From the NCBI GenBank assembly GCA_002382665.1, contig DFZA01000009.1, forward strand, positions 1 to 64,000: a stretch of 64,000 bases of DNA, read 5' to 3'. The position numbers and the translations under genes are program-made. Below the pieces are notes generated by a model. It was not told the origin of the DNA and ran no database searches. It saw only the letters and a list, made by a program, of their open reading frames with translations. This stretch comes from Peptococcaceae bacterium UBA4068. GTDB taxonomy: Bacteria; Bacillota; Dehalobacteriia; UBA4068. Shown piece after piece: positions 9,713-19,186 of the stretch; the first letter of the stretch is position 1; each line of letters starts with the position of its first letter.

Positions 9713-9760
9713 ACTCCCCTTTATGTTAAACAGTATCATATGTATAACTAAAGGGGATCT
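9713..9760 (+). terminator. Possible stem-loop after asnB
   Basis: TCCCCTTTA and TAAAGGGGA form a nine-bp stem with a ~27-nt loop, 28 bp after the asnB stop. A T-rich stretch follows at a distance of about 20 bp. It could be a weak terminator separating asnB from the next operon. Confidence 0.35.
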
Positions 9761-9865
9761 ATTTAATGATTAGATTTTTTTGGTGATAAATTTCCTTAAA
9801 AGTAGTAATATATACTTGTGTAATAGTGATTATTATTGTACAATTAATCATTGGAGGATTAATCT

Positions 9866-10672
9866 GTGGAGAAAATTCCAACCGATATTTATCAATGCAT
9901 TGATAATGAATTGTATAATGATAAAAAAAACCAATGGTGGCACGATGATTCTCCGTTATTTGTTCTTTGGTGTTCTTTTAACCCCACACGCATTAATTAC
10001 TTGCGAAAAACTCTGCATAAAGAAAATAGCATTGATCCGCAAGGCAAAATAGCGCTTGATATCGGCTGCGGCGGTGGATTTCTCAGTGAGGAATTAGCCC
10101 GCATGGGATTCTCTGTTACCGGTATCGACCCATCGGTGCAATCCATACAAACAGCCATTAATCACTCCCTAGCAAACGGTCTGCAAATAGAGTATTTATT
10201 GGGAACAGGCGAGGCTCTTCCCTGCCCTGATAGCTCCATAGATTTCGTATTTTGTTGCGATGTTTTAGAACATGTAAGAGATCTGCCCAAAGTTATATCG
10301 GAAATTTCCCGGGTATTAAAACCGGGAGGCATTTTTTTCTGGGACACTATCAACCGTACTTTCTTAAGTAAACTAATTGCTATAAATATATTACAGGACT
10401 GGAAGCTCTGGGCTGTCGCTCCGACCAATCTTCATGTTTGGGAAATGTTCATCAAACCCAGGGAATTAAGGTCGCTTTTAGAAGTTAATAATTTGGCATG
10501 GAGGGATCACATCGGCTTAATGCCAAATATTGCGTTTCCCGCCGTACTCGGATATCTGCGTAAAAAAGTAAAAGGCGAATTATCCTTTAAGGAATTCGGC
10601 CAAAAAGTTTGGATGGTAGAAAGTAAAATAACCAATATTATGTATATGGGTGTCGCAATCAAGCAGCCATAA
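9866..10672 (+). CDS. Class I SAM-dependent methyltransferase
   Basis: This 268-residue protein has the Rossmann methyltransferase fold. Motif I is LDIGCGGGFL near residues 62-71, followed by the acidic GIDPS and then DFVFCCDVLEHV (motif IV region). This pattern is most like UbiG-type O-methyltransferases and small-molecule methylases. The start is GTG at 9866 with GGAGG eight bases before it. It opens a tight operon with the FAD oxidase (18 bp gap) and the SDR (16 bp gap). It probably methylates a hydroxyl or carboxyl of a small molecule or lipid made by this cluster; the substrate cannot be read from sequence. Confidence 0.85.
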   Translation: MEKIPTDIYQCIDNELYNDKKNQWWHDDSPLFVLWCSFNPTRINYLRKTLHKENSIDPQGKIALDIGCGGGFLSEELARMGFSVTGIDPSVQSIQTAINHSLANGLQIEYLLGTGEALPCPDSSIDFVFCCDVLEHVRDLPKVISEISRVLKPGGIFFWDTINRTFLSKLIAINILQDWKLWAVAPTNLHVWEMFIKPRELRSLLEVNNLAWRDHIGLMPNIAFPAVLGYLRKKVKGELSFKEFGQKVWMVESKITNIMYMGVAIKQP

Positions 10673-10690
10673 GAATAGGAGAATGGTATT

Positions 10691-12559
10691 ATGAAAGCAA
10701 CTAATATAACACCTCAGGAAACTAATGATTTATTGAAAATGGCCAAAAGCTGCCGGCATTACTCACTCTGCAAAGATGATATATTAGGTTGCGGTGTTTG
10801 CCCATCTGGTCTGGAAAAACAATACGTAAGCTTTTATCCAGAAGGCAGAATGGATCTTTATGCGGCCCTTTGCGAAAAACATATTCCTGTTACCGAAAAA
10901 TGTCTGGAAATTGTCGATAGCTGCAATCTGTGTGGCAAATGTGATTACCCCTGCTATTTTACTCAGCAATTACGTCCTGCCAAGGTAATGAAGGCACTTA
11001 AAGAATATGTCAGCAATTATCTCAAAGAAGGCGGTAAGATTGTTAAGACCCCCGATGACGAATTATTGCTGGAATTAAAGAAAATAGTCGGCGATTATTG
11101 GGCTACCAATGATCCGGCCATCGCTATCGCTTACCACCACGATATGTGCCCCCATGTAGAATTCAAAATGCCGCAATACATTGTAATGCCTCAGACAAAG
11201 GAAGAAATTGCGGCTGTTATAAAACTTTTAAATCTGCGAAAAATTCCTTTCATTGTGCGTGGTAACGGTGCATCCAGCCACGGCCTGACTTTTACCGAAG
11301 GTGTGGTATTGGACCTGCACCGGATGAAAACCATAGAATTTGATGAAAAGAACTGGTCTGTAAAAATTGGCGCTGGTGTTACCGCATTTGAAATTCAGAC
11401 AGAAGCGCAAAAACGCGGTTTCCGGGTTGTTACAGCAGAACCATCGGCAACGGTTTGCGCCAATATTATGACCACCGGTTTAATATCAACCTTCGCTACG
11501 GCATATGGGATAGCAGGCAACATTTTTATTAATGCGGAGTTTGTCACTAAAGACGGCGAAATTTTCGATCTCAATGAAATTGGTGCTCCCAATCTTTTTT
11601 CCTATGATTACAAATTAGAGGAAGCGAAACCCTATGCTATCTGCGTGTCGGTCAGTCTAAAACTATTTCCTCTCACAGCTGACGAGGACGCTGTTATTAT
11701 TCCTTTTGAATCGCTGCCGGAAGCTATAGATTTTGCCAAAGAATGCGCGGTGAGGCGGATTGGTCTGGCAATCAGCATCTTAGGACAAGAATTCATGTCA
11801 TCGTTTATGACGCCTACCAAGAACTTGTCCAAAGAAGCGCGAGATGTATTTATCGATAAACTAGGTATGAAGTATATGACGCTGATTATTGGCGATACCT
11901 ATGACTTAAAATGCGTTCGGGAAATGGGAAAGCCGGTAATCGATCAGAAACTGTTTAAGACGCTTTTACTTGGTTTGCCTTCACTGAATTCTTCGGGATG
12001 TTTTGAATTGTTAGAAGGATTATCAAGCGATGAACCATTTTCATTCCTCAATATCGAACAAGTAAACGATCTAACTGAAATGGCCTTATCCCCTTCATCT
12101 TCGCAAATTGTACAAGATATGGATGAAGATTTACAGCCATTCTTTAAAAAACTTTTTGAGCGGCCGGAGATGACAAGTCTGGTTTGGCTTAATACATTTA
12201 GAATAATCAGCTCGCGCTTTTGCCGCGAAAAGCCGTTTGTCGGTTTCGTCTCCTACCTGCCAATAGACGCGCCGCTGATTGAAGAAATGCAAAACGAAAT
12301 CAAAAAAATAACCGATAAACACAGAATTAAAAGCGAATTAGGTTTTATCACCCCCTTTGATTTCGGCAAAAGATGCGTTTGGGAATATGATTTATATTTC
12401 GATCCTCTTGACGCCGACGAATTAACAAGGATTCAGCAAGCGACCGAGGAAGCCGGTGCTCTAATTAATAAATATTGTGAAAAAACCGGCACAATCAGGC
12501 AATTGCGGTATATAGTCAACCGCGGGTACTGCAGAATGGAAAATTTGCTCTATATCTAG
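10691..12559 (+). CDS. FAD-linked oxidase with N-terminal Fe-S module (paralogue A)
   Basis: This 622-residue protein begins with a Cys-rich module (C21, C27, C34, C37, C61, C71) that ends in C78NLCGKCDYPC88, a CX2CX2CX3C 4Fe-4S motif. A PCMH-type FAD-binding domain (FAD_binding_4) follows, with VRGNGASSHGLTF and an AEPSATVCAN...TTG segment, and then a long C-terminal cap. It should oxidise a hydroxy- or hydroxyacid-like substrate through FAD and pass electrons to the Fe-S cluster. The usual C-terminal CCG Fe-S domains of glycolate or lactate oxidases are absent. It is second in the methyltransferase-oxidase-SDR operon. Its close paralogue lies at 14014-15876. Confidence 0.85.
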   Translation: MKATNITPQETNDLLKMAKSCRHYSLCKDDILGCGVCPSGLEKQYVSFYPEGRMDLYAALCEKHIPVTEKCLEIVDSCNLCGKCDYPCYFTQQLRPAKVMKALKEYVSNYLKEGGKIVKTPDDELLLELKKIVGDYWATNDPAIAIAYHHDMCPHVEFKMPQYIVMPQTKEEIAAVIKLLNLRKIPFIVRGNGASSHGLTFTEGVVLDLHRMKTIEFDEKNWSVKIGAGVTAFEIQTEAQKRGFRVVTAEPSATVCANIMTTGLISTFATAYGIAGNIFINAEFVTKDGEIFDLNEIGAPNLFSYDYKLEEAKPYAICVSVSLKLFPLTADEDAVIIPFESLPEAIDFAKECAVRRIGLAISILGQEFMSSFMTPTKNLSKEARDVFIDKLGMKYMTLIIGDTYDLKCVREMGKPVIDQKLFKTLLLGLPSLNSSGCFELLEGLSSDEPFSFLNIEQVNDLTEMALSPSSSQIVQDMDEDLQPFFKKLFERPEMTSLVWLNTFRIISSRFCREKPFVGFVSYLPIDAPLIEEMQNEIKKITDKHRIKSELGFITPFDFGKRCVWEYDLYFDPLDADELTRIQQATEEAGALINKYCEKTGTIRQLRYIVNRGYCRMENLLYI

Positions 12560-12575
12560 AGCAGGAGGTGTTCGT

Positions 12576-13745
12576 ATGGCAAATAGGAAAGATAAATACA
12601 TTGTTCTAACCGGAGCTACAGGATTTTTAGGAGCTTTCTTGTTAGCCGGCTTACTTGACCGCGGGTATCAAGTAATCGCTTTAGGGCGTTCTTCAACTAT
12701 GAAGCTGGCCGAAAGATTATCCAATCTTGTCACCTGGCTTAACATTGGCCCTCGGCAAAGGTTACTGCCAATTGAAGTTGACTTTACCAAAAAGCACTTT
12801 GGTTTAGATGACAAAGCTTATAGCCAGTTATGCGCTAATACCGGAAAGATTATCCATTGCGCTTCAGACACCAGATTTGCGGAACGCAACAGAAAACAGG
12901 TTATGGAATCCAACATCAGCAATCTGGCCTCCATTCTGGAATTTGCAGAAGACTCTCAGGCGGAGCATTTTTATTATATCAGTACAGCCTATGCTGTCGG
13001 TGTGTGTGAAGGCATATGTTTGGAAACACCTGTCTCTCTTGAAAACAATAAATTTACCAACGTCTATGAGGAAAGTAAAGCCCAGGCTGAAGATATTATC
13101 ACCAAAGGCTGTAATAAAATCGCTATGCCTCTTTCCATACTGCGCCCCTCCATCGTTTACGGACATTCCAAAACAGGTAGAGCACTTAAATTTAATGCGC
13201 TATACTATGGGGTCAAATCCCTTTCCTATATCAAAGATATCTTTGTTAAAGATATTGTCGAACATGGTGGCACCAAATCAATAAAATGGGGATTTAACAT
13301 CAATAACGATGGCACATTATATCTGCCACTGACAGTTTATTTGCCGGAAAACGGAGCTGTAAATTTGATATCCGTTGATTATTTTGTAGAAGCAACTATT
13401 CGCATTATGGAACAAGGCGACGCAGGAATTTATAATATTACCTGCGATAATCCCCCCAACATCTTAACTATTTCCGATTACATTGAGAAGTTTTTGGGCA
13501 TACGCGGTATAAAAACCATATGCAAACCGTTTGACAATCCGCCTAATCCTGCGGAAGAACTGTTTGGCAGATTTTTTGAAATTTATCGTCCTTACTTATC
13601 CGATAAAAGAATATTTGACCGTAGCCATACCAAAAGCGTAGTTAACGATCTCTCCACACCGCCGCTGACTTACGATATATTTGATCGCTGCATGTCTTAC
13701 GCGGTAGCCTGTGATTGGGGGAAAATAGCTAATTTCCCGAAATAA
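12576..13745 (+). CDS. Thioester-reductase-like extended SDR
   Basis: This 389-residue NAD(P)-dependent Rossmann protein has GATGFLG at about residues 13-19 and the active-site pair in YEESK. The overall layout matches the NAD_binding_4 ('male sterility', thioester/fatty-acyl reductase) branch of extended SDRs. Family members reduce acyl-thioesters to aldehydes or alcohols, or act as sugar epimerases. No carrier-protein domain is fused. AGGAGGTG precedes the ATG by seven bases. It lies 16 bp after the FAD oxidase and is the last gene of that operon, before a terminator. An acyl or polyketide-like substrate is an inference. Confidence 0.8.
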   Translation: MANRKDKYIVLTGATGFLGAFLLAGLLDRGYQVIALGRSSTMKLAERLSNLVTWLNIGPRQRLLPIEVDFTKKHFGLDDKAYSQLCANTGKIIHCASDTRFAERNRKQVMESNISNLASILEFAEDSQAEHFYYISTAYAVGVCEGICLETPVSLENNKFTNVYEESKAQAEDIITKGCNKIAMPLSILRPSIVYGHSKTGRALKFNALYYGVKSLSYIKDIFVKDIVEHGGTKSIKWGFNINNDGTLYLPLTVYLPENGAVNLISVDYFVEATIRIMEQGDAGIYNITCDNPPNILTISDYIEKFLGIRGIKTICKPFDNPPNPAEELFGRFFEIYRPYLSDKRIFDRSHTKSVVNDLSTPPLTYDIFDRCMSYAVACDWGKIANFPK

Positions 13746-13770
13746 TTATATCTTTAATCTATCTAAATAC

Positions 13771-13800
13771 AAAAATACCCGTCAAGGGTATTTTTCTTTT
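13771..13800 (+). terminator. Terminator of the methyltransferase-oxidase-SDR operon
   Basis: ATACCC and GGGTAT (13775-13791) pair around a five-base loop and are followed by TTTTTCTTTT. It closes the operon 30 bp after the SDR stop. The remaining 13801-14013 is AT-rich and holds no gene; it presumably carries the promoter of the second oxidase. Confidence 0.75.
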
Positions 13801-14013
13801 ATAAAGGGATATACCATAAATTCACCGAATATTAGCATTCATTTTATATTTAATAAAGCACTATCGTAAATCCTACCTATAATCATATATCATACATAGG
13901 TGTTAATTATAAATTAATATAAACATCAACTTTATATTGACATATGTGGTTAATTTTGTGTCAAGTAAATTTTAATGTATGTTACCATAATTGATAAGGA
14001 AAGGGAAAACGTA

Positions 14014-15876
14014 ATGAAAGATAATGAAACAGATGAAATAGTTAAAATTGCTAAGAATTGTCGACATTTTTCGATGTGTAAGATTGATATATTGGGAAGC
14101 GGTATCTGCGCCTCGGGGCTGGAAAAGCACTACGTCAGTTTTTTCCCCCAAGGCAGAATGGATCTTTATGCAGCACTATACGAAAATAAAATACCTGTTA
14201 CCGATAGATGCATTGAAATTGTCGACAGTTGCAATTTGTGTGGAAAATGCGATTATCCCTGTTACTTTACTCAAGAATTACGCCCCTTAAAAGTAATGAA
14301 AGCATTAAAAGAACATATCAAAAGTTATTTAAAAAACGGTGGCGAAATCGTTAAAACGGATGATGATCAAATACTTATAGAATTAAAAAAAATCGTTGGA
14401 GATTATTGGGCTACCAATGATCCGGCCATCGGTATTGCCTATCATCACGACATTTGCCCGCATACAACATACAAAATGCCTCACTATGTGGTTATGCCCA
14501 AAACAAAAGAAGAGATTTCCGCCATTATAAAGCTGCTTAATCAAAATAATATTACATATGCAGTACGCGGTAACGGCGCCTCAAGCCATGGCTTAACTTT
14601 TACTGATGGCGTTGTTTTAGACCTGCACCGGATGAAAACAATAGAATTTGATGAAAAGAACTGGTTGGTTAAGGTCGAACCGGGTGTTTCTTCGTTTGAT
14701 ATGCAAATGGAGGCACAAAAACGCGGGTTTAGAGTACATACCGCCGAACCTTCGTCTCTGGTCTGCGCTAATATCATGACCACCGGCATTCTCTCAACCT
14801 TTTCCACAGCATATGGGCTGGCCGGCGATAATTATGTCACTGCCGAGTTTATCGATAGAGACGGCAGGTATTTTGATTTGAATGATATTAATGCCCCCAA
14901 TCTTTTTGCATATGAGTATATACTGGGTGAGCCGGAACCGTTTGCTATCTGCGTTTCGTTAAGCATGAAGCTCCATGCAAAGACTGACGATGAAGACGCG
15001 ATCATCATCCCCTTTGATTCGCTCGGCAAGGCTATGGACTTCAGCAAGGAGTGCGCTGCCAGAAGAATTGGTTTATCAATTGCTATCCTTGGCCAGGAAT
15101 TCTTTGCAACCTTCATGGCTCCCACAAAGAAGTTGGCTACGGAAGCAAAGGATCTTTTTATCAATAAATTAGGTATGCCGTATCTTGTTCTCTTGATTGG
15201 GGACGCCTATGATATAAACTGCGTAAAAGAAATGGGCCACTCATTTATTAACAATGATTTATTTAAGATTCTTTGTCAAAGTTTACCTACTCTCAAATCA
15301 GCGGAATGGCTTGACTTGCTCGACAGTTTGATTGAAGATGATCCATACGAATTCTTGAAACTTGAACAATTCAAGGATCTTGCAGAAATGGCACTGGCGC
15401 CTTCCCCTGCTCATATGGTAGAAGATATTGATCCGGAACTGCAACCCTTCTTTGAGAAGCTTTACCAGAAACCGGAAATGCTTGATCTCGTCTGGCTGAA
15501 TACTTCGCGAATACTTAGTTCACGTTATTGCCGTGAAAAGCCACCGGTTGCATTAGTTTGCTATCTCCCCTGCGAAAGTTCATTAATTGAAGAAATGCAA
15601 TATGAGCTAAAGAAAATCGCGGATAAACATGGTATTTACGGTGACTTAGGTTTTATCACACCGTTCGATTTTGGTAAGAGATGCATTTGGGAATATGACT
15701 TCTATTTCAACAACCTTGATCCCGATGAAATAAGCAGGGTCCGGCAAGTAAATGATCAAGCCTTTGAACTGCTTGAAGAATATTGTAAAAAAACCGGCAC
15801 TATCAGGCCGGTCAGATATCTTCTCAATCACGGCTGCTGCCGAAAAGAAAATTTACTTTATATAAATCCTAAATAA
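14014..15876 (+). CDS. FAD-linked oxidase with N-terminal Fe-S module (paralogue B)
   Basis: This 620-residue protein aligns end to end with the product of 10691-12559. It keeps the Cys-rich head, CNLCGKCDYPC, the FAD loop VRGNGASSHGLTF and the C-terminal cap, but C34 and C61 of paralogue A are replaced (by Ser and Tyr). The ATG at 14014 is preferred to the one at 13975 because AAGGAAAGGG precedes it and the length then matches paralogue A. The gene stands alone after a 268-bp gap and has its own terminator, so it may be controlled separately. The likely role is a second oxidation in the same pathway, or a partner subunit. The substrate is unknown. Confidence 0.85.
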   Translation: MKDNETDEIVKIAKNCRHFSMCKIDILGSGICASGLEKHYVSFFPQGRMDLYAALYENKIPVTDRCIEIVDSCNLCGKCDYPCYFTQELRPLKVMKALKEHIKSYLKNGGEIVKTDDDQILIELKKIVGDYWATNDPAIGIAYHHDICPHTTYKMPHYVVMPKTKEEISAIIKLLNQNNITYAVRGNGASSHGLTFTDGVVLDLHRMKTIEFDEKNWLVKVEPGVSSFDMQMEAQKRGFRVHTAEPSSLVCANIMTTGILSTFSTAYGLAGDNYVTAEFIDRDGRYFDLNDINAPNLFAYEYILGEPEPFAICVSLSMKLHAKTDDEDAIIIPFDSLGKAMDFSKECAARRIGLSIAILGQEFFATFMAPTKKLATEAKDLFINKLGMPYLVLLIGDAYDINCVKEMGHSFINNDLFKILCQSLPTLKSAEWLDLLDSLIEDDPYEFLKLEQFKDLAEMALAPSPAHMVEDIDPELQPFFEKLYQKPEMLDLVWLNTSRILSSRYCREKPPVALVCYLPCESSLIEEMQYELKKIADKHGIYGDLGFITPFDFGKRCIWEYDFYFNNLDPDEISRVRQVNDQAFELLEEYCKKTGTIRPVRYLLNHGCCRKENLLYINPK

Positions 15877-15902
15877 ACTCTCAAACATCAGTATAATATT
15901 AC

Positions 15903-15953
15903 ACCCTTTTAGCTGGATTGCATCTGCTATATCAACTAAAAGGGTATTTTATT
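15903..15953. terminator. Terminator between FAD oxidase B and cca
   Basis: ACCCTTTTAG (15903-15912) pairs with CTAAAAGGGT (15936-15945), with T-rich sequence after it on the plus strand. On the minus strand a run of Ts also follows the stem, so it may serve both convergent genes. Confidence 0.7.
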
Positions 15954-15968
15954 TGATTAATGAACTGT

Positions 15969-17309
15969 CTATCCGCTAATCTGCCATTCTTTTGTTTTAG
16001 CTGCTAATACAGAATATTCGTTTTCCAACTGCTCATCTATTACCAACCGCAACAGTTTATTTAATATAATGCCGATCTGTTTACCTTGTTTAAACCCCAG
16101 AGATTGTAAATCATCACCGTTAATCTGCAAATCCTTTAGTTGAAAGCACTCTTGATCCTGCAATATCCGCTTACTTATTTGCTCTATCCTTGCCAACTGT
16201 TCCAGCCTTTCGGCAGTAAACCGAGGATTTTTAGCTAACCGATCTGCTCTTTTCAGTAGCAGCATTTCATTAAAAACAACCGGCGTCAATTTGGACATCC
16301 AGCGTTTGACAATTTTAGGCTCCTCATCCAGATGAACATCATGATATTTTATCAATAAAGCGACTCTCTCTATTGTCCAATTATCAGCCTTTAATCTCTG
16401 CAATATTTCTTTTGCCATCTGCGCACCCAACTCACAATGACCGTAAAAGTGGCCGATCCCTTTCTTATCAAGTGAAAATGTCGGCGGTTTGGCAATATCA
16501 TGGAGCAACGCCGCCAACCTAAGATGTGGCAGTGGCGAAATATTAGCCACAACCATTGCCGTATGGGTTAGGACATCATAAATATGAAAAGGATTATATT
16601 GATCGAACCCTTTTAGAGTCTTCAGCTCAGGCAAAAATACTGTCACTACATCCAGATACTCAATCAACGTTTTATGCGCATCACTACCGCAGACCAATTT
16701 AACCAATTCGCTGTAGACACGCTCCATTGAAATATAATTAAGTAATTCCCTATGACGGAAAATTGCTTCTTTCGTTTCATCTTCAATCAAAAATCCCAGT
16801 TCCGAGGCAAAACGAACTGCTCGAACAATTCGCAAAGCGTCTTCGCTAAATCGTTGGTTGGCATCACCGACCGCGCGTATGGTTTTATCGGCAATATCTT
16901 CAAGTCCATGATAATAGTCTATCAGGCCTTCAGTTTCATTATAGGCAATAGCATTGATAGTAAAATCACGCCGCGCACAATCTTCCCGCAGACTGGATAT
17001 AAAACTTACGTTTTGAGGACGCCGCTTATCAATATATTCACCCTCACAACGATAAGTAGTAATTTCCAGCGGCAATGAATCGATTATTACCGTAACCGTA
17101 CCATGTTGAATACCGGTTTTAACCAATGGATATTCACTGAATAACTTTTCCATTGCCACCGGTTGGGCATTGGTCGCAATATCAAAATCACGAGGAGTTT
17201 TGCCCAATATATAGTCGCGCACGCAACCGCCGATTATATATCCCTGATAACCTGCTGCATCCAGAATATTTAAAGCGACGCTTACTTGTGACGGTAAATC
17301 AAACTTCAT
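15969..17309 (-). CDS. cca: CCA tRNA nucleotidyltransferase
   Basis: This 446-residue protein is a class II nucleotidyltransferase that adds or repairs the 3' CCA of tRNA. The N-terminal head shows GGCVRDYILGKTPRDFDIATNA with the catalytic DxD, then RRDFTINAIAYN and RFSEDALRIVRAVRFA. The C-terminal half carries an HD domain (LAALLHDIAKP). A poly(A) polymerase activity is the usual alternative for this family. It is convergent with FAD oxidase B and follows the glycosylase gene by 10 bp, so the two form an operon. Confidence 0.93.
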   Translation of the reverse strand: MKFDLPSQVSVALNILDAAGYQGYIIGGCVRDYILGKTPRDFDIATNAQPVAMEKLFSEYPLVKTGIQHGTVTVIIDSLPLEITTYRCEGEYIDKRRPQNVSFISSLREDCARRDFTINAIAYNETEGLIDYYHGLEDIADKTIRAVGDANQRFSEDALRIVRAVRFASELGFLIEDETKEAIFRHRELLNYISMERVYSELVKLVCGSDAHKTLIEYLDVVTVFLPELKTLKGFDQYNPFHIYDVLTHTAMVVANISPLPHLRLAALLHDIAKPPTFSLDKKGIGHFYGHCELGAQMAKEILQRLKADNWTIERVALLIKYHDVHLDEEPKIVKRWMSKLTPVVFNEMLLLKRADRLAKNPRFTAERLEQLARIEQISKRILQDQECFQLKDLQINGDDLQSLGFKQGKQIGIILNKLLRLVIDEQLENEYSVLAAKTKEWQISG

Positions 17310-17319
17310 CTTTGCTTCC

Positions 17320-17799
17320 TCATAATTTTAGTGCCTGCCGCCAATTTTGCTCTTTAATACCATCGGCGCGCGCGCAAGCCGGACTGGAAGACAAAACACA
17401 AACATGATCCATCTGCCGAAATAAATCAGCATAATTTTGCCTGAAATATTTCTCGGCGGTGCGGCCATTAAAGATTATGCGCTTTAACTCTGGGTAATGA
17501 ACAAAAAAGGCCGGAAAATCATTAGCGACAGCATTACGGATATTATTATCCAACGCGCCTTCCCTATCCGCTGATTTCAGGACATCCCAAAGGCCAATGC
17601 GCTGCTGCAGTAAAAATTCGCACCTTGTTTGATAGTCATCTAAAGGCGGCGCGGAAAATACGGAAAATATCAACTGCCAAAATTTATTTTGCGGATGCGC
17701 ATAATATTGTCCTGCCCGCAAAGACTGAGGCCCTGGCAGGGAACCCAATATCAATATTTTTGCTTGTTGATCTATAATCGGCGGGAAACAATGATCCAT
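17320..17799 (-). CDS. DNA-deoxyinosine (hypoxanthine) glycosylase, UDG superfamily
   Basis: This 159-residue protein matches the family 6 uracil-DNA-glycosylase-like enzymes that excise hypoxanthine. It has ILGSLPGPQSLRAGQYYAHP followed by NKFW near residues 18-42, and a C-terminal VLSSSPACAR loop. It would remove deaminated adenine from DNA. The ATG at 17799 is preferred over the GTG at 17805 because AGGAG is correctly spaced from it. It lies between the WYL regulator (15 bp away) and cca, so all three are probably co-transcribed. Confidence 0.85.
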   Translation of the reverse strand: MDHCFPPIIDQQAKILILGSLPGPQSLRAGQYYAHPQNKFWQLIFSVFSAPPLDDYQTRCEFLLQQRIGLWDVLKSADREGALDNNIRNAVANDFPAFFVHYPELKRIIFNGRTAEKYFRQNYADLFRQMDHVCVLSSSPACARADGIKEQNWRQALKL

Positions 17800-17814
17800 A
17801 TTCACTCCTAATAG

Positions 17815-18810
17815 TTATTTACTTTCTTTATAGATATTATTGACGGCTCCAAGATGCTCTTTCATTAGTTTAACAACTTCCATAGGCGCAATCACCCGCG
17901 CCTTGTCGGCAAAAGCAAACAACCAGGCAAAAAACTGCGGGCTGACGGCAACATTGACCGTAACCGTAAAATGGTCCTGATCTGATTTAATAATCATTAT
18001 ATCTTTACCGAAGCGATCTATCACAGGGCCAACCATACTATTGGCAAATTCGATTGTGACATTTTTTTCGTTACCTGTAAACATGGCAAATGTCTTACAT
18101 GCATAAACCGCCATATCCATCTGACTAAATTGATCTTCGCCCTCGCGGCAATTCTCAATTTCCTCAATGCCTAACATTTTATCTACACGATAATGCCTAA
18201 TTTCGGCAGCTTCTGCGTCATAGCCAATTAAATAGTAGTTTTCATCATCCCAATTCAAAGCAAACGGGCTGACTATATAACGCTCTCCATTCTTTTTCAA
18301 ATGCCTTTCTTTACTGATTGTATACTCAAAGTATTGAAAACTGATTTGGTGATTATGAGATATCGCGTCATGTAAAATATCGACGTTGTAATAAATACTT
18401 TCGTTGATAGTTTTAATGCGGTTGGTTACATAAACTTGCCGTCGCAGCGACTGCGCTTCGTAAATACTGGTCAAACTCTCAATCTTTTTGATCAGCTCAA
18501 AGGATTTCTTTTTTGTAATAAATTTAGATGTCTGTACAATATCAATCAACAGTTTTAATTCAGGCAATTCAAAAGTACGGCTGGCGATATAATAAGCCGT
18601 AGTACTGGTACGAACACTTTCGATATCGATACCAAATAAACGCAGCGCTTCAAAATCATCGTAAATACTTTTGCGCTCAGCATCAATACCGGCTGTTTTA
18701 AGACTGTCAATGATTTGCGCCATTGTCAACGGATGATCCTCATCCGAATTTTGATAAAGCAACTTAAGTATATGTAGTAATTTTAGTTTCTGGTTTGCCG
18801 ATTTGGCCAT
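17815..18810 (-). CDS. WYL-domain transcriptional regulator
   Basis: This 331-residue protein has an N-terminal winged HTH (about 1-75, LLHILKLLYQNSD onward) and a central WYL domain (about 135-225) with the YYLIGYD core. A C-terminal WCX-like region follows. WYL regulators sense nucleic-acid or nucleotide ligands and often respond to DNA damage. GGAGG lies seven bases before the ATG at 18810; the TTG at 18816 is a poorer choice. Its upstream region holds the tandem 88-bp repeats. It heads a run with the deoxyinosine glycosylase and cca, which fits a DNA/RNA-maintenance theme, though this is inference. Confidence 0.88.
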   Translation of the reverse strand: MAKSANQKLKLLHILKLLYQNSDEDHPLTMAQIIDSLKTAGIDAERKSIYDDFEALRLFGIDIESVRTSTTAYYIASRTFELPELKLLIDIVQTSKFITKKKSFELIKKIESLTSIYEAQSLRRQVYVTNRIKTINESIYYNVDILHDAISHNHQISFQYFEYTISKERHLKKNGERYIVSPFALNWDDENYYLIGYDAEAAEIRHYRVDKMLGIEEIENCREGEDQFSQMDMAVYACKTFAMFTGNEKNVTIEFANSMVGPVIDRFGKDIMIIKSDQDHFTVTVNVAVSPQFFAWLFAFADKARVIAPMEVVKLMKEHLGAVNNIYKESK

Positions 18811-18848
18811 TAACAAACCTCCTAAAAATAGAACTTATATAATATCAT

Positions 18849-19131
18849 ATCCGCTGAAGCGGATATTGCTGGCTTTTCCCTTAATGGGAAAAGCTTAAGC
18901 TTAAATAGGCGCTTAGTCACGAAATCAAAATTTCAGCCTGTGCAGCTATTCTAGCTGGATTTTCCCTAATCGGGAAAACCTCAGCTATAAAATAGACGCT
19001 CAGCCTCGAAATCAAAGATTTCGGCCTGTGCAGCTATTCTAGCTGGATTTTCCCTAATCGGGAAAACCTCAGCTATAAAATAGACGCTCAGCCTCGAAAT
19101 CAAAGATTTCGGCCTGTGCAGCTATTATATC
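18849..19131. repeat. Three tandem ~88-bp hairpin repeats
   Basis: Units start near 18855, 18943 and 19031. The last two are essentially identical and the first is diverged. Each unit contains TTTTCCC...GGGAAAA and CGAAATC...GATTTCG hairpins and ends in GGCCTGTGCAGCTATT. A single related copy lies at 25328-25433. There are no unique spacers and no cas genes, so it is not CRISPR. It occupies the 400-bp gap between the WYL gene and the 19218-19553 gene. Confidence 0.85.
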
Positions 19132-19186
19132 ATACCTTATTTTTTTATAATTAACAACTTTACAGCAGATACTGTATAGAAAATAA

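Noticed and set aside
18849..19131. Repeat array resembling a CRISPR
   Set aside because: Units of 88 bp are contiguous with no unique spacers, and no cas genes are in the window.
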